Positions 63,101 to 64,000 of a DNA stretch of 64,000 nucleotides are shown in pieces. The notes under the pieces were generated by a model, which saw nothing but the letters and a program-made list of their open reading frames with translations, made no database searches and was not told the origin of the DNA. This DNA is from Linepithema humile (lineage: Eukaryota > Arthropoda > Insecta > Hymenoptera > Formicidae), in NCBI RefSeq assembly GCF_040581485.1, contig NC_090129.1, positions 2,032,501 to 2,096,500 of the forward strand, in the 5' to 3' direction. The first letter of the stretch is position 1; every line of letters begins with the position of its first letter. The position numbers were made by a program, and so were the translations under genes.

Positions 63101-64000
63101 CCGACATATGTTACGATCACACATGTTACGTATCGTGCGAGGCAATATGTTCGTTTTTCTAAAGCTACGAATGTCGATATCTAATTTATAAAACGCTGGC
63201 AAGTACAGTCTCGTCCAAAGTTGCATGCTAATCGAGCAAAAGAGAAGAAATATTTCCTATTGTGTTCTTTTTACATTGAGACATCTCGCCTTTTTTTTTT
63301 TTCGTCGTCGAAAGCTCGAGAGGGCATTAGATTTACAACGAGGATTACTTGCCCGCAGATGTCCCAGGGCTCGTACAAGCGAAAATAATCAGGAAATCCT
63401 GCCGTACAGCCATCCGGCATTTCATTGGAAAAGCGAGCACGGCGTGCGTTTCTCTCCTTGGGTTTAATCGAATGAAAATAACGCTCGCATCCGTTTCCTT
63501 CTTCGAGCAATGGTTCTCTTCCCATCTTTTTTTTCTTTTTCTTTTTCTGTTTGTTTTCGTTTGCGACTGAATGCATTAAGCAGATATTTTAATCTAGCGA
63601 ACAGGATATCGAACATTATCTCACTTACGTGCATTTGCGAATAACGAGCGCACTCGAAATTGCTATGCGACAGTTTCATCGAATGCGATCGTCTTAACGC
63701 TCGACTTGATGTTACGTCGAACGTATATTTTAATGTCCGCCATTGCGCGATACGGCGCAGTACGTATATCTTAATATCTTCCGTTTATTCCGCGGCATTA
63801 TCAAGATAGCGACGACGCGACGATGAAATTCGCCGCGTTGCAGCGCGACGTTCAGTTATCGCGGTCGCGATAATTATGCGGAGCGGAGAATTTCGTACGA
63901 TTGTCAACTTCCGCTTTTAATGAGCTCACTGCGTTTAATAAGCGCCTGGTATGTAAAGGGTCCAAATTTGCATCATGAAAGAGGCATTTGAATCCCGCAA
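60189..64000. other. non-coding DNA, right edge of window
   Basis: No supported gene. CpG-rich patches at 60.3-60.7, 61.45-61.75 and 62.2-62.7 kb alternate with AT-rich spacers. GTATGTATCAG|GTTAAC near 61437 is acceptor-like with no exon end. CCTG|GTATGT at about 63949 is a lone donor-like site. Octamers lie at 62958-62965 and 63966-63973. A T-run lies near 63290-63302. Confidence 0.5.

Overview
The window looks like non-coding (intronic and intergenic) DNA from an insect nuclear genome, most likely a hymenopteran such as an ant. It mixes AT-rich spacers with CpG-rich blocks that show no CpG depletion. It has many microsatellites, metazoan-type splice sites and a hAT-type miniature transposon. 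There is no bacterial gene organisation, no rRNA or tRNA, no CRISPR array and no complete protein-coding gene. The many long open frames, up to 212 codons and often open on both strands, look like chance frames in CpG-rich, stop-poor DNA. None shows a recognisable domain.

Three features carry real gene-structure signal, all on the + strand. (1) At 1311-1360 an acceptor is fused directly to a donor (TTTCAG|GTAAGT), with a second donor 42 bases on; this is the layout of a recursive splice site with an RS-exon. (2) At 38277-38312 there is a 36-nt microexon with near-consensus splice sites, and (A/T)GCATG sites in the intron after it. (3) At 49701-49775 there is a 25-codon first coding exon, with an in-frame stop upstream, A at -3 and a donor GTGAGT. 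The simplest reading is one very large + strand gene, or two overlapping ones. Its introns fill the window, it probably has internal alternative promoters, and its other exons lie outside the window. I could not identify the gene.

Layout: 1-6.9 kb is non-coding with the recursive site near the left end. 6.9-7.3 kb is a CpG-rich, GAGA-bearing promoter-like block. 7.3-38 kb is mostly featureless intron-like DNA with a 163-bp hAT MITE at 32.6 kb and a perfect 15-bp hairpin at 34.6 kb. 38.3-39.9 kb holds the microexon and a weaker candidate first exon. 44.9-45.9 kb is a second promoter and 5'UTR-like block. 49.6-49.8 kb is the first-coding-exon block. 50-64 kb is non-coding, with an AT-rich hairpin plus 8-bp tandem repeat at 56.7 kb and one possible minus-strand exon at 57.4 kb. 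All calls come from reading the sequence alone; transcripts and comparative data would be decisive.
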